NCBI GenBank assembly: GCA_003554375.1
Contig: PWGF01000426.1
Coordinates: 1 to 8,429, forward strand
Direction of reading: 5' to 3'
Origin: Spirochaetaceae bacterium
GTDB taxonomy: Bacteria; Spirochaetota; Spirochaetia; DSM-27196; SKKC01
DNA length: 8,429 nt
A model generated the notes under the pieces. The model was given only the letters and a program-made list of their open reading frames with translations, searched no databases and was not told where the DNA came from. Made by a program: the position numbers and the translations under genes. Below are positions 1 through 6,416 of the stretch, one piece after another; within the stretch, counting starts at the first letter, position 1, and each line of letters begins with the position of its first letter.

Positions 1-89
1 ACCTGTAGCTGGTTGCCAAAGGTAACCCAAGAACCGAACGAGAGCTCGCTCACCTTCAATCCTGAAGTTCCAAGTCGCCTATATTCCAT
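1..89 (-). CDS. Aldo/keto reductase, N-terminal fragment (cut by window edge)
   Basis: Read on the minus strand from the ATG at 89-87, 29 codons are visible, beginning MEYRRLGTSGLKVSEL and continuing SFGSWVTFGNQLQ. This is the standard start of aldo/keto reductases related to the potassium-channel beta-subunit/YghZ group, NADPH-dependent TIM-barrel oxidoreductases acting on aldehydes and ketones in the cytosol. The residues seen cover the N-terminal strand and the GSW segment; the catalytic Asp, Tyr, Lys and His lie beyond the edge. A very strong ribosome binding site (AAGGAGG, minus strand, 94-100) sits five bases before the ATG and fixes the start. The gene is divergent from the sugar kinase at 258. 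Its substrate and any role in sugar use cannot be judged from 29 residues. Confidence 0.85.
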   Translation of the reverse strand, partial: MEYRRLGTSGLKVSELSFGSWVTFGNQLQ

Positions 90-180
90 GTTTCCTCCTT
101 GACCCCGGAAGATAACCTCCAGGCTGTCCAGCGGCAACGGCTGCTTGCCGAACCGCCGGCCCACGGGACCACGGTTCTCT

Positions 181-231
181 CTTATCAGGCTTCCGAGCAC
201 AATCGACAACCGGAGCGCTGCACTATAGAAT
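181..231. promoter_or_regulatory. Candidate divergent promoters with overlapping -35 boxes
   Basis: Plus strand: TCGACA (203-208), a 17-bp spacer, and TAGAAT (226-231), each one base from the sigma-70 consensus, 26 bases before the kinase start codon. Minus strand: TTGTCG (complement of 204-209), a 17-bp spacer, and GATAAG (complement of 181-186), weaker, leading toward the reductase start at 89. The two -35 boxes share five base pairs, so polymerase could serve only one direction at a time if both are real. No copy of the operator seen elsewhere in the window was found in 90-257. The plus-strand promoter is the better supported of the two. Confidence 0.5.
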
Positions 232-257
232 CACGCTTACTGAGGAAGTAACCACCC

Positions 258-1319
258 ATGAGCGCAAAGCATTCAGCCGGCCGGCCCCCGTTTCGGGTGC
301 TCGTAATAGGGCAGAACAGCACGTGGCAGAAGACGTACCGACTTACACACCTCCGGTGTGGAGAGGTTAACCGGATCGCGGAGGTACACGAATCAGCCGC
401 CGGGAAAGGGGCGAATCTCGCGCGGGTTCTCCATGCCTTGGGCGTTTCGCAACAGTTGCTCGGTTATGCGGGAGGCACGACCGGAGCGCGCTATCGCGCA
501 GCCTGCCAAGCAGACGGCGTGGCTACCGCCCTCACCGAGATCGAAGGTGAGACCCGGGTATGCACCACGGTGATCGAAACCGGGGACGGCCCAGGCGGCG
601 CCGGCTCTGAATCAGCCGGTCGCATCACCGAGCTCGTTGAGCCCGCGCCTCATATTACCGCCGCCGAGCGAGACGCGCACCACCGGGCGGTCCGCTCGCA
701 CCTGGCCGGAGCCTCGCTCCTTGCGCTTCAGGGTACCGCCATGCGGGGAGAAAGCGAGGATTGCTACGCGGATCTCGCCCAGGCGGCGCAAGCAGCCGGA
801 GTGCTGGTTTTGCTGGACTCCTCCCGGGACCACGCCCGGCGGGCCCTGGAAACGGGACCTCACATCCTGAAAGTGAACCAAAACGAGCTGGAAGAGCTTA
901 CCGGGTTGCCGGTTGAGACGGCGGAGCAGCGGAAGGAGGCGTACCGGCATGTGGTGCAGGTGTTCGGGGTGCGCTGGATCTTCGTGACGCGCGGAGCGGA
1001 GGGCGCCGAAGCGTACAACGGCTCTCTCGCACTCCGGGGGCGGCTTGGCGATCGGCTGGAAGAGGCACTTCCCCAAGACTTAGCGAACATCGTGAATCCT
1101 ATCGGAAGCGGCGATGCCTTTTCTGCCGGAGTCATCGCGCTCCTTGCCCGCCGGGACCAACCCTTTGCAACACTTGCACCTGACAGCTCCGCCCTCCGAG
1201 CTGCCTTGGCCGACGGTATCGCCGCCGGGACCGCCAACGCGCTGTCACTTCTCCCTGGCTACCTGGACGCCGCATCTATTCCCTTGATCCGCGAATGCGT
1301 GCGGATCGAAACACTGTAA
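258..1319 (+). CDS. PfkB-family sugar kinase, 1-phosphofructokinase/LacC-like
   Basis: A 353-residue cytosolic kinase of the ribokinase/PfkB fold that transfers ATP phosphate to a sugar or sugar phosphate. Seen in order: GEVNRI (35-40) and GKGANLARVL (49-58), the N-terminal PfkB signature with the wording of 1-phosphofructokinase and tagatose-6-phosphate kinase; ELVEPAP (125-131); KVNQNELEELTG (205-216); VTRGAEGA (243-250); and NPIGSGDAFSAG (280-291), whose Asp286 is the expected catalytic base. It is somewhat longer than the usual ~310 residues, with a Gly/Ser-rich insert at 108-121. At the N-terminal substrate motif (normally NPALDKT) it reads NSTWQKT, so the usual sugar-binding Asp is Gln24. 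The start is set by GAGGA at 242-246. In this PTS-less window it probably phosphorylates fructose released by the GH32 enzymes, or a fructose or tagatose phosphate; the substrate is not settled by sequence. Confidence 0.85.
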   Translation: MSAKHSAGRPPFRVLVIGQNSTWQKTYRLTHLRCGEVNRIAEVHESAAGKGANLARVLHALGVSQQLLGYAGGTTGARYRAACQADGVATALTEIEGETRVCTTVIETGDGPGGAGSESAGRITELVEPAPHITAAERDAHHRAVRSHLAGASLLALQGTAMRGESEDCYADLAQAAQAAGVLVLLDSSRDHARRALETGPHILKVNQNELEELTGLPVETAEQRKEAYRHVVQVFGVRWIFVTRGAEGAEAYNGSLALRGRLGDRLEEALPQDLANIVNPIGSGDAFSAGVIALLARRDQPFATLAPDSSALRAALADGIAAGTANALSLLPGYLDAASIPLIRECVRIETL

Positions 1320-1373
1320 AGGCTCGTACACTACGCCAAGGACAAGCCAGCCACTATTCTTCTAGCAGTGTGT

Positions 1374-1415
1374 TTGACAGACTGCAACTTCGGTGCGACT
1401 ATGCAAACGTTATCA
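1374..1415 (+). promoter_or_regulatory. Promoter with overlapping LacI-type operator, upstream of GH32 lipoprotein
   Basis: A perfect -35 box TTGACA (1374-1379), a 17-bp spacer and a weak -10 GACTAT (1397-1402) are followed by the near-palindrome TGCAAACGTTATCA (1402-1415). The operator's first base is the -10's last base, so a bound repressor would block polymerase. The operator fits the LacI/GalR-family form with a central CG. It matches the operator before the repressor gene (3444-3457) at 13 of 14 bases. The implied 5' leader is about 110 bases. Nothing else was recognised in the rest of the 1320-1522 gap. Confidence 0.72.
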
Positions 1416-1522
1416 GCATCATTCAGGGTGCGTACTTCGGAGCACACTCGATACTGGACCGGCGGGGCAGCTCCGAGAGGCGTCCGAGAGGCAAAAGGAT
1501 CCAGTGAGGAGGCAGAGCCAGC

Positions 1523-3157
1523 ATGGCCACGAACAAAGAAGTACGTCACCGTGTAACCGGGGAGAATCCCACTCTTAAGTCGGAAATGCCGGCGGACCAA
1601 CGCGAAGGCTCACGCGGTAGAGGACTCCGCGTCGCTGCTGTGGCGCTCTTGAGCGCGTTCCTGGCAGCGTCTTGTGCCACTACTGAAGAGGAGCCTCGGG
1701 AGTACGACGAATCGTACCGGCCGCAATACCACTTCACCCCGCCGCAGAACTGGATGAACGATCCCAATGGCTTGGTCTATCACGAAGGTGAATACCATCT
1801 CTTCTATCAGCACAATCCTTCGGGCAATGACTGGGGGAACCTGAGCTGGGGATACGCGGTAAGTAGCGATTTCGTCCACTGGGAGCACCTTCCCGTAGCC
1901 ATAGAGGAGACGGATGAGCTCCACATATACTCCGGCAGCGCCGTGTTCGATGCGGATAATACAAGCGGGCTAGGTACCGCCGATACCCCACCCCTCGTAG
2001 CCATCTACACTGGCCATCACAAGATGCGAAGCATCCAGGACCAACGCATCGCATATAGCCTGGACAACGGAAGAACCTGGGAGCACTATGAAGGGAACCC
2101 GGTCGTAGATGACCTTCGCTCCAATTTCCGTGACCCCAAGGTCTTTTGGCACGAAGATACGGATCGCTGGATCATGGCGGTCGCTCTGCCTACGTTCCAC
2201 AGAATCCAGTTTTACAGCTCGCCAAACTTGTTGGACTGGGAGCTGGAAAGCGAGTTCGGGCCGGCCGGGTCCACCGACGGACACTGGGAATGCCCTGACC
2301 TCTTCAGGTTGCCGGTTGAAGGAAGCAATGGGGAATCCCGCTGGGTCCTGCAAGTCGACATTAACGACGGGGCCATAGCCGGCGGCTCGGGAGCACAGTA
2401 CTTCGTCGGCACATTCGACGGTTCCACGTTTCGGAAGGATCCGGAGACGGAAGGTGAAGTCCATTGGGTCGACTATGGCCCGGACTTCTACGCTTCCCAA
2501 TCGTACAGCGGAATGCCCGACGATCGACACGTCCGGCTAGCGTGGATGAGCAACTGGAACTACGCACGGAACAAACCGACAGACCCATGGCGCGGCGCCA
2601 TGACAGTGCCACGTCAAGTTCGACTGATCCAGACAGCTGAGGGACCGAAACTGGCCCAACAACCTGTGGAAGAGCTCAAAAGCTTGCGCGGGGAGGGAGT
2701 GCACCTCAAGGACGTCTCCATCTCTGATTCCGACTCAGCCTACACGGACGATGCACTGGAAGGAATCTCCTACGAGCTCGTAGTCAAGGTTGAGCCCCAA
2801 GACGCCCATACGTTCGGGCTACGGCTGAGAAAAGGCGAAGAGGAACAAACGGTGATCGGCTACGACGTTGCCGAAGAGGAGCTGTACGTCGATCGCACTC
2901 AGTCGGGGCGCTCCGACTTTGACCCGGACTTCCCCGGGCCCGTTCAGCGTGTCCCTCTCCCCCTCCACGACGGCGGGATTACTCTGAGGATTCTGGTTGA
3001 TCGCTCCTCGGTCGAAGTATTCGCGGACCGCGGACAGGTTGCAATGACAAATCGAATCTTTCCTGACCACTCTTCCGACGGGATCGAGTTGTTTGCGGAA
3101 GGTGGCACGGTGCGATTGAAGGAGTTCGATTTCTGGCCCCTAACCTCAGTGTGGTAG
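1523..3157 (+). CDS. Exported GH32 lipoprotein, exo-levanase/inulinase type
   Basis: A 544-residue family GH32 beta-fructosidase, which releases fructose from sucrose, inulin or levan with retention of configuration. Residues 36-50 form a hydrophobic export segment ending LAASC, so Cys51 should be lipidated and the enzyme displayed on a membrane, probably facing the periplasm or outside. The five-bladed propeller carries WMNDPNG with nucleophile Asp80, FRDPK with Asp204, and WECPD with acid/base Glu256. MSNWNYA (342-348) followed by PWRGAM (355-360) is the exo-levanase/inulinase wording. A C-terminal beta-sandwich is marked by DRSSVEVF (493-500). GAGGAGG at 1506-1512 supports the ATG at 1523, although this gives an unusually long 35-residue leader before the hydrophobic stretch; Met22 (ATG at 1586) is an alternative with a poor ribosome site. 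Exo-action is inferred from motif style; levan, inulin and sucrose cannot be told apart by eye. Confidence 0.92.
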   Translation: MATNKEVRHRVTGENPTLKSEMPADQREGSRGRGLRVAAVALLSAFLAASCATTEEEPREYDESYRPQYHFTPPQNWMNDPNGLVYHEGEYHLFYQHNPSGNDWGNLSWGYAVSSDFVHWEHLPVAIEETDELHIYSGSAVFDADNTSGLGTADTPPLVAIYTGHHKMRSIQDQRIAYSLDNGRTWEHYEGNPVVDDLRSNFRDPKVFWHEDTDRWIMAVALPTFHRIQFYSSPNLLDWELESEFGPAGSTDGHWECPDLFRLPVEGSNGESRWVLQVDINDGAIAGGSGAQYFVGTFDGSTFRKDPETEGEVHWVDYGPDFYASQSYSGMPDDRHVRLAWMSNWNYARNKPTDPWRGAMTVPRQVRLIQTAEGPKLAQQPVEELKSLRGEGVHLKDVSISDSDSAYTDDALEGISYELVVKVEPQDAHTFGLRLRKGEEEQTVIGYDVAEEELYVDRTQSGRSDFDPDFPGPVQRVPLPLHDGGITLRILVDRSSVEVFADRGQVAMTNRIFPDHSSDGIELFAEGGTVRLKEFDFWPLTSVW

Positions 3158-3244
3158 ACAGGGTACTGTCGCTGTAGTAGGCAGGCTACCTGGAAACGGG
3201 ACGGAGTTGGTTTTCGACAGCGGTCCCCGCCCGGTTGCGCCCCC

Positions 3245-3361
3245 GGCGCCCGCCGTCGGCGCCAAGCATACCGGTGAGTCGAGCCCTGAGGCCGGCCCCG
3301 GCTTCGACCCAGAAGGGAGCAGGGGCGGCCGGTAGCGAAGGGCGGCACGGGAGAGCGTGCC
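3245..3361 (+). other. GC-rich intergenic stretch with three successive potential stem-loops
   Basis: The 362-bp gap after the lipoprotein gene contains three inverted repeats in a row. The first has 6-bp GGCGCC arms (3245-3250 with 3258-3263). The second is an 8-bp stem with one bulged C (3292-3299 with 3324-3332). The third pairs GGCACG with CGTGCC (3344-3349 with 3356-3361). None is followed by a T-run, so none is a canonical intrinsic terminator. Roles as an mRNA 3' stabiliser, a Rho-independent pause or a structured RNA are all possible. No convincing gene was found in 3158-3415. Confidence 0.4.
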
Positions 3362-3415
3362 GATCTCAGGCACCGCGATGGAGAATAGAGACAGGAGAAA
3401 CATCGCAATCAAGGG

Positions 3416-3457
3416 TTGACGGAGTGAAAACCTCGTGAGAACATGAAAACGTTATCA
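3416..3457 (+). promoter_or_regulatory. Promoter with overlapping LacI-type operator, upstream of the repressor gene
   Basis: A -35 box TTGACG (3416-3421), a 17-bp spacer and a weak -10 GAACAT (3439-3444) run into the near-palindrome TGAAAACGTTATCA (3444-3457). The two halves are TGAAAAC and GTTATCA, differing from perfect symmetry at one pair. The geometry is the same as at 1374-1415, including the one-base overlap of -10 and operator. The natural reading is autoregulation of the LacI gene at 3530, and control of whatever is co-transcribed behind it. Confidence 0.72.
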
Positions 3458-3529
3458 GAGGCGAGGGGCTCCTAGCTGCGCCTTGCGGACGCACGCGGCT
3501 TCGTGCGGCTGATAAACTGATTGAAGCGT

Positions 3530-4606
3530 ATGATAACGATAAAGGACATAGCACGGCACGCAAATGTGTCCCCCGCCACCGTGTCGCGGGTACTCAACGG
3601 CAAAGCGTGGGTCAGCGAGGAAAAACGCCGGGCCGTGAACGAATGGATAACCCGTCTCGGGTATAAGCCAAACCAGGTAGCTCAGACACTTGTCGGCACC
3701 CGATCGTTCCTGCTCGGAGTGGTGATAACCGATGTCTCCAATCCGTTTTTTGCCGATATTGTCAAGCTGCTCCAGCAGGAAGCGTTCCTATCGGGCTACG
3801 CGATCGTCCTCTGTCACACCAATGCTGCAGAAGACATCGAGCGCCAACAAGTCGATTCCCTCATCCGGCGGCAGGTCGACGGGGTGGTAATCGTTCCCTG
3901 CAGGGCGGAATCACCCGGTATCCGGAAACTCCGGCAGGCGGAGATCCCCACTGTCGTAGTCACCCAACAGCACCCTGAGCTTGATTCGGTGTGTGTCGAT
4001 CATAACGCCGGCGGAGCTATGGTAGCAGCACACCTCCTCTCCGCAGGTCATACGCGCCTCGCCTACTTTGGTAAGAAACAGGACGCCAAGTTCAACGGTT
4101 TTCGGCGGGAAGCGGCTGCCAACGGAGTGTCCCCGGATCGAATCCCCTGCGTCAAGGTCGATTACGACTCGGTCGAGACCATCGACGTGGAAAGTACCGT
4201 GCGTCGCTTCTTTGACTCCGAGGAAGGGCGCCAGACCCCCGGCGTCTTTGCTCTCAACGATTTTGTGGCTCTTGCGGCGCTCAACACGGCAGCGGAGTAC
4301 CGTCGCCGTACCCCGGGAGACCTCAGCGTGGTCGGCTTCGACAACACGTACCTGGCACGCATCCACCGCCCTTCGCTCACTTCCGTGGCACAGCCACTAC
4401 AGGAGATGGCGCATCGGGCCATCGAGCTCCTCAGACGGCGGCTTGCCGGCCAAGGCGATAACGAACCAAACCTGACTCTCCTTCAGCCTCGCGTAGTTGT
4501 GAGACGTTCATCGTCTCGCGAAGCCGGCACGGACTCGGAGTATTCCCTCGAAGACACGGCGGAGTTACCAAATGGCGCCACCAGGAGCACGGGAGAAGGA
4601 AACTAA
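3530..4606 (+). CDS. LacI/GalR-family transcriptional repressor
   Basis: A 358-residue sugar-responsive DNA-binding protein. The N terminus, MITIKDIARHANVSPATVSRVLNG, is the classic LacI helix-turn-helix with recognition helix SPATVSRVL. It is followed by GYKPNQVAQTL, the hinge helix whose Leu wedges into the central CG of the operator. The rest is a periplasmic-binding-protein-like effector domain, with LLGVVITDVSNPFF, DGVVIVP, a VDHNAGG segment and VVGFDNT as landmarks. The ATG at 3530 is chosen because it aligns with family N termini; a TTG nine bases upstream would add only MKR. No clear ribosome site precedes either. About 30 extra polar residues follow the usual end at RVVVRRSS. The stop lies one base before the next gene, implying translational coupling. 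It is the obvious candidate to bind the operators at 1402, 3444 and 4630; the inducing sugar is unknown. Confidence 0.93.
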   Translation: MITIKDIARHANVSPATVSRVLNGKAWVSEEKRRAVNEWITRLGYKPNQVAQTLVGTRSFLLGVVITDVSNPFFADIVKLLQQEAFLSGYAIVLCHTNAAEDIERQQVDSLIRRQVDGVVIVPCRAESPGIRKLRQAEIPTVVVTQQHPELDSVCVDHNAGGAMVAAHLLSAGHTRLAYFGKKQDAKFNGFRREAAANGVSPDRIPCVKVDYDSVETIDVESTVRRFFDSEEGRQTPGVFALNDFVALAALNTAAEYRRRTPGDLSVVGFDNTYLARIHRPSLTSVAQPLQEMAHRAIELLRRRLAGQGDNEPNLTLLQPRVVVRRSSSREAGTDSEYSLEDTAELPNGATRSTGEGN

Positions 4607-4607
4607 G

Positions 4608-6398
4608 ATGAAAGACTCCACTTCGCCTATGAAAGCGTTTGCAAACGATTCATCGGCTTTCGGCTCGTCTCGCTCCAACGTTTCGGGACTGCATTTCGGA
4701 CCCACTGCCTCCTGGATCAACGACCCGGCCGGACTCGTGTATTACCGGGGCGTATACCATCTCTTCTATCAAACCAACCCTTCGGGGACGGAATGGGGAA
4801 ACATCCACTGGGGACATGCCACGAGCACCAATCTACTCCAGTGGTACGATCACGGTGTAGCCATATCCCCGCATCCGGTGCTGGGGATGCCGTTTACCGG
4901 CTCGATCGTCCTGGATTCGGAGAACTCCTCGGGGCTCTTCCCGGAAAGCTCTGCCGGTTTCGTTGCGTTTCTCACCACGGCCAAGCGCGTTCCCGGTGAG
5001 GACAATCTTCTTCAGACGCAATCCATTGCATATTCACACGACGAAGGGCGGACATGGAGGTGGTACCCCGGCAATCCCGTTATTGAAAACGACGGTTTAC
5101 GCGATTTCCGCGACCCAAAAGTCATCTATCACCATGAGACATCAAGATGGATAGCGTGCATCTCCGCGGGCGACTGCATCCGATTCTATTGGTCCAAAAA
5201 CTTGATCGAGTGGAATCGTGCTTCGACATACGCCCTTCCCTATGTGCCCGACGTCTGTGAATGCCCCAATCTGGTACGGTTCCCCGACGGCCCGTACAAC
5301 CGATGGGCATTGGTATACTCCCTTGCACACCCGACCGATGCGCGCTTCTCAGGCGTACGTTATGTCACTGGGCGGTTTGACGGCGAGCAGTTTCATCCCG
5401 ATTTCCGTCAAGAGCGCAGACTCGACGATGGCCCGGACTTCTATGCCGTACAGTTCTGGCATGGACTTCCGAGCGGATCCAGCCCAATTGCCGTCGCTTG
5501 GGCAAACAATTCGGCATACGCTCACCGTTTAGCCAGTCACCCCCGGAAAGTCACGGGAATGTTGACCATTCCCCGGCGTATTTCGATAGCAGTTTCCCCG
5601 GAGGAGCCGTATCCGGAGGAGCGCAGCGGCGACCCAGCATTGCTCCGCCAAGAGCCGGTGAGCACGTACCAAGCGTATTTTCCGCCTCGCTCAACGCCGG
5701 CAGTCCACGAAGACGGCCATATCTCATTCGACCAAGTTCAACTGGCCTTCCCGTTCCAACTGACGCTCCGCAATCGCGCAGACGGCTCCGACTCGATCCG
5801 TATCCGTATCGAATGGCTTCACGAGCAGCCGGAACAAGCGGGCGCAGGGAGTACTGCCGCGGGGAGTACTCCCCCGAGCTCCGGCGCAGCCGGCGCACGA
5901 TTGGTCCCACTACTCGACTTCACCTACGACGGGCCTTCCGGCCATCTGCATCTGGCTCGAACCGCCGCCGACAGCGAGAGCCCGGGGCAGTTGGACTATA
6001 GCAGGCGAGTTCCCCTTCCGGATTCCGGGCCCCAACTCGAGCTAAAGCTTCTGCTGGAAGATGGAATCGCCGAGGTCTTCGCTTTCGACGGGTTGGTCGC
6101 GGCAACGTTCCAGTTGGAAGGTGTCACCGGGCCTCTCCGCATCCGGATCGACTACGATCAAGACGCTTCTGTCCCGGAGGTGGAAGGTTACACAATCGTC
6201 CCGGAAGACCAAGGTGAAGCTTGGCCCGATGCCGCGGTTGCGAATGATGCACCGGCGACTACGGGTTCACGCTCTACGGAAACAGAGCGCCAATACGGCC
6301 CGTCGGGCCGGCAGAAGACCACAAGCACCACAAAGCACCCAAGCCGGCCCGGTAAGACCAAGCCCGAAAAAGGGAAAGGAGGTGATATGCCGCGATAG
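4608..6398 (+). CDS. Second GH32 beta-fructosidase, predicted cytosolic
   Basis: A 596-residue GH32 enzyme with no signal peptide, so probably a cytosolic sucrase or fructo-oligosaccharide hydrolase acting on imported sugar. The propeller carries SWINDPAG with nucleophile Asp39, DFRDPK with Asp169, and CECPN with acid/base Glu218. NDPAG and ECPN depart from the usual NDPNG and ECPD, but the three catalytic acids are kept. The C-terminal sandwich is recognisable at DGIAEVF (485-491). A Gly/Ser/Pro loop at about 412-426 comes from a short DNA repeat. The last ~60 residues are low-complexity and end lysine-rich, unlike family ends. AGAAGGA (4594-4600) before the ATG at 4608 sets the start; the ATG at 4572 lies inside lacI and lacks such a site. 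The first ~25 residues precede the GH32 fold and contain the operator pair. It is a paralogue of the lipoprotein, sharing an 18-base identical run (1792-1809 and 4754-4771). Confidence 0.9.
   Translation: MKDSTSPMKAFANDSSAFGSSRSNVSGLHFGPTASWINDPAGLVYYRGVYHLFYQTNPSGTEWGNIHWGHATSTNLLQWYDHGVAISPHPVLGMPFTGSIVLDSENSSGLFPESSAGFVAFLTTAKRVPGEDNLLQTQSIAYSHDEGRTWRWYPGNPVIENDGLRDFRDPKVIYHHETSRWIACISAGDCIRFYWSKNLIEWNRASTYALPYVPDVCECPNLVRFPDGPYNRWALVYSLAHPTDARFSGVRYVTGRFDGEQFHPDFRQERRLDDGPDFYAVQFWHGLPSGSSPIAVAWANNSAYAHRLASHPRKVTGMLTIPRRISIAVSPEEPYPEERSGDPALLRQEPVSTYQAYFPPRSTPAVHEDGHISFDQVQLAFPFQLTLRNRADGSDSIRIRIEWLHEQPEQAGAGSTAAGSTPPSSGAAGARLVPLLDFTYDGPSGHLHLARTAADSESPGQLDYSRRVPLPDSGPQLELKLLLEDGIAEVFAFDGLVAATFQLEGVTGPLRIRIDYDQDASVPEVEGYTIVPEDQGEAWPDAAVANDAPATTGSRSTETERQYGPSGRQKTTSTTKHPSRPGKTKPEKGKGGDMPR
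4630..4653 (+). promoter_or_regulatory. Overlapping pair of LacI-type operators inside the second GH32 gene
   Basis: TGAAAGCGTTTGCA (4630-4643) fits the LacI-family pattern TGNAANCGNTTNCA at every fixed position. A second, weaker site, TGCAAACGATTCAT (4640-4653), shares its TGCA; its left half TGCAAACG is identical to that of the 1402 operator. The two central CG steps (4636-4637 and 4646-4647) are exactly 10 bp apart, about one helical turn. The pair lies 22 bases into the coding region, and no matching -35 is placed upstream. A roadblock or looping role is inferred. Confidence 0.6.
5847..5876 (+). repeat. Imperfect tandem repeat, two 15-bp units, in the coding sequence
   Basis: Two adjacent 15-base units (5847-5861 and 5862-5876) agree at 13 of 15 positions, each starting GGGAGTACT. 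They encode AGSTA then GSTPP-like residues, forming a flexible loop in the C-terminal domain of the cytosolic GH32 protein. The second unit includes the perfect 12-bp palindrome GGGAGTACTCCC (5862-5873). The likely origin is slippage duplication that kept the frame. Confidence 0.7.
6375..6398 (+). promoter_or_regulatory. Near-perfect Shine-Dalgarno followed by a three-codon frame (MPR, stop)
   Basis: AAAGGAGGTGAT (6375-6386) is an almost full-length complement of the usual 16S rRNA 3' end and directly abuts ATG CCG CGA TAG. This ATG is in frame with the GH32 gene, so it shares that gene's stop. It could re-start ribosomes for a minimal leader peptide at the edge of the structured leader, or be a duplicated remnant of the start region at 6640-6654, which reads GGAGGAGTGATATG. 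Confidence 0.5.
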
Positions 6399-6416
6399 AG
6401 AGTCACTGAACAGGCA

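Noticed and set aside
3189..3202. Operator-like TGGAAACG downstream of the lipoprotein gene
   Set aside because: It is a half-site only, with a right half unlike the consensus and no promoter beside it.
3521..3529. TTG start for the LacI protein
   Set aside because: It adds only MKR before the family-typical N terminus and has no better ribosome site than the ATG at 3530.
3531..3544. Fourth LacI operator at the lacI start codon (TGATAACG half)
   Set aside because: Only the left half matches the locus operators; the right half fails at the conserved positions.
4572..4607. Earlier ATG for the second GH32 gene
   Set aside because: It overlaps the end of lacI and lacks a Shine-Dalgarno, whereas AGAAGGA is well placed for the ATG at 4608.
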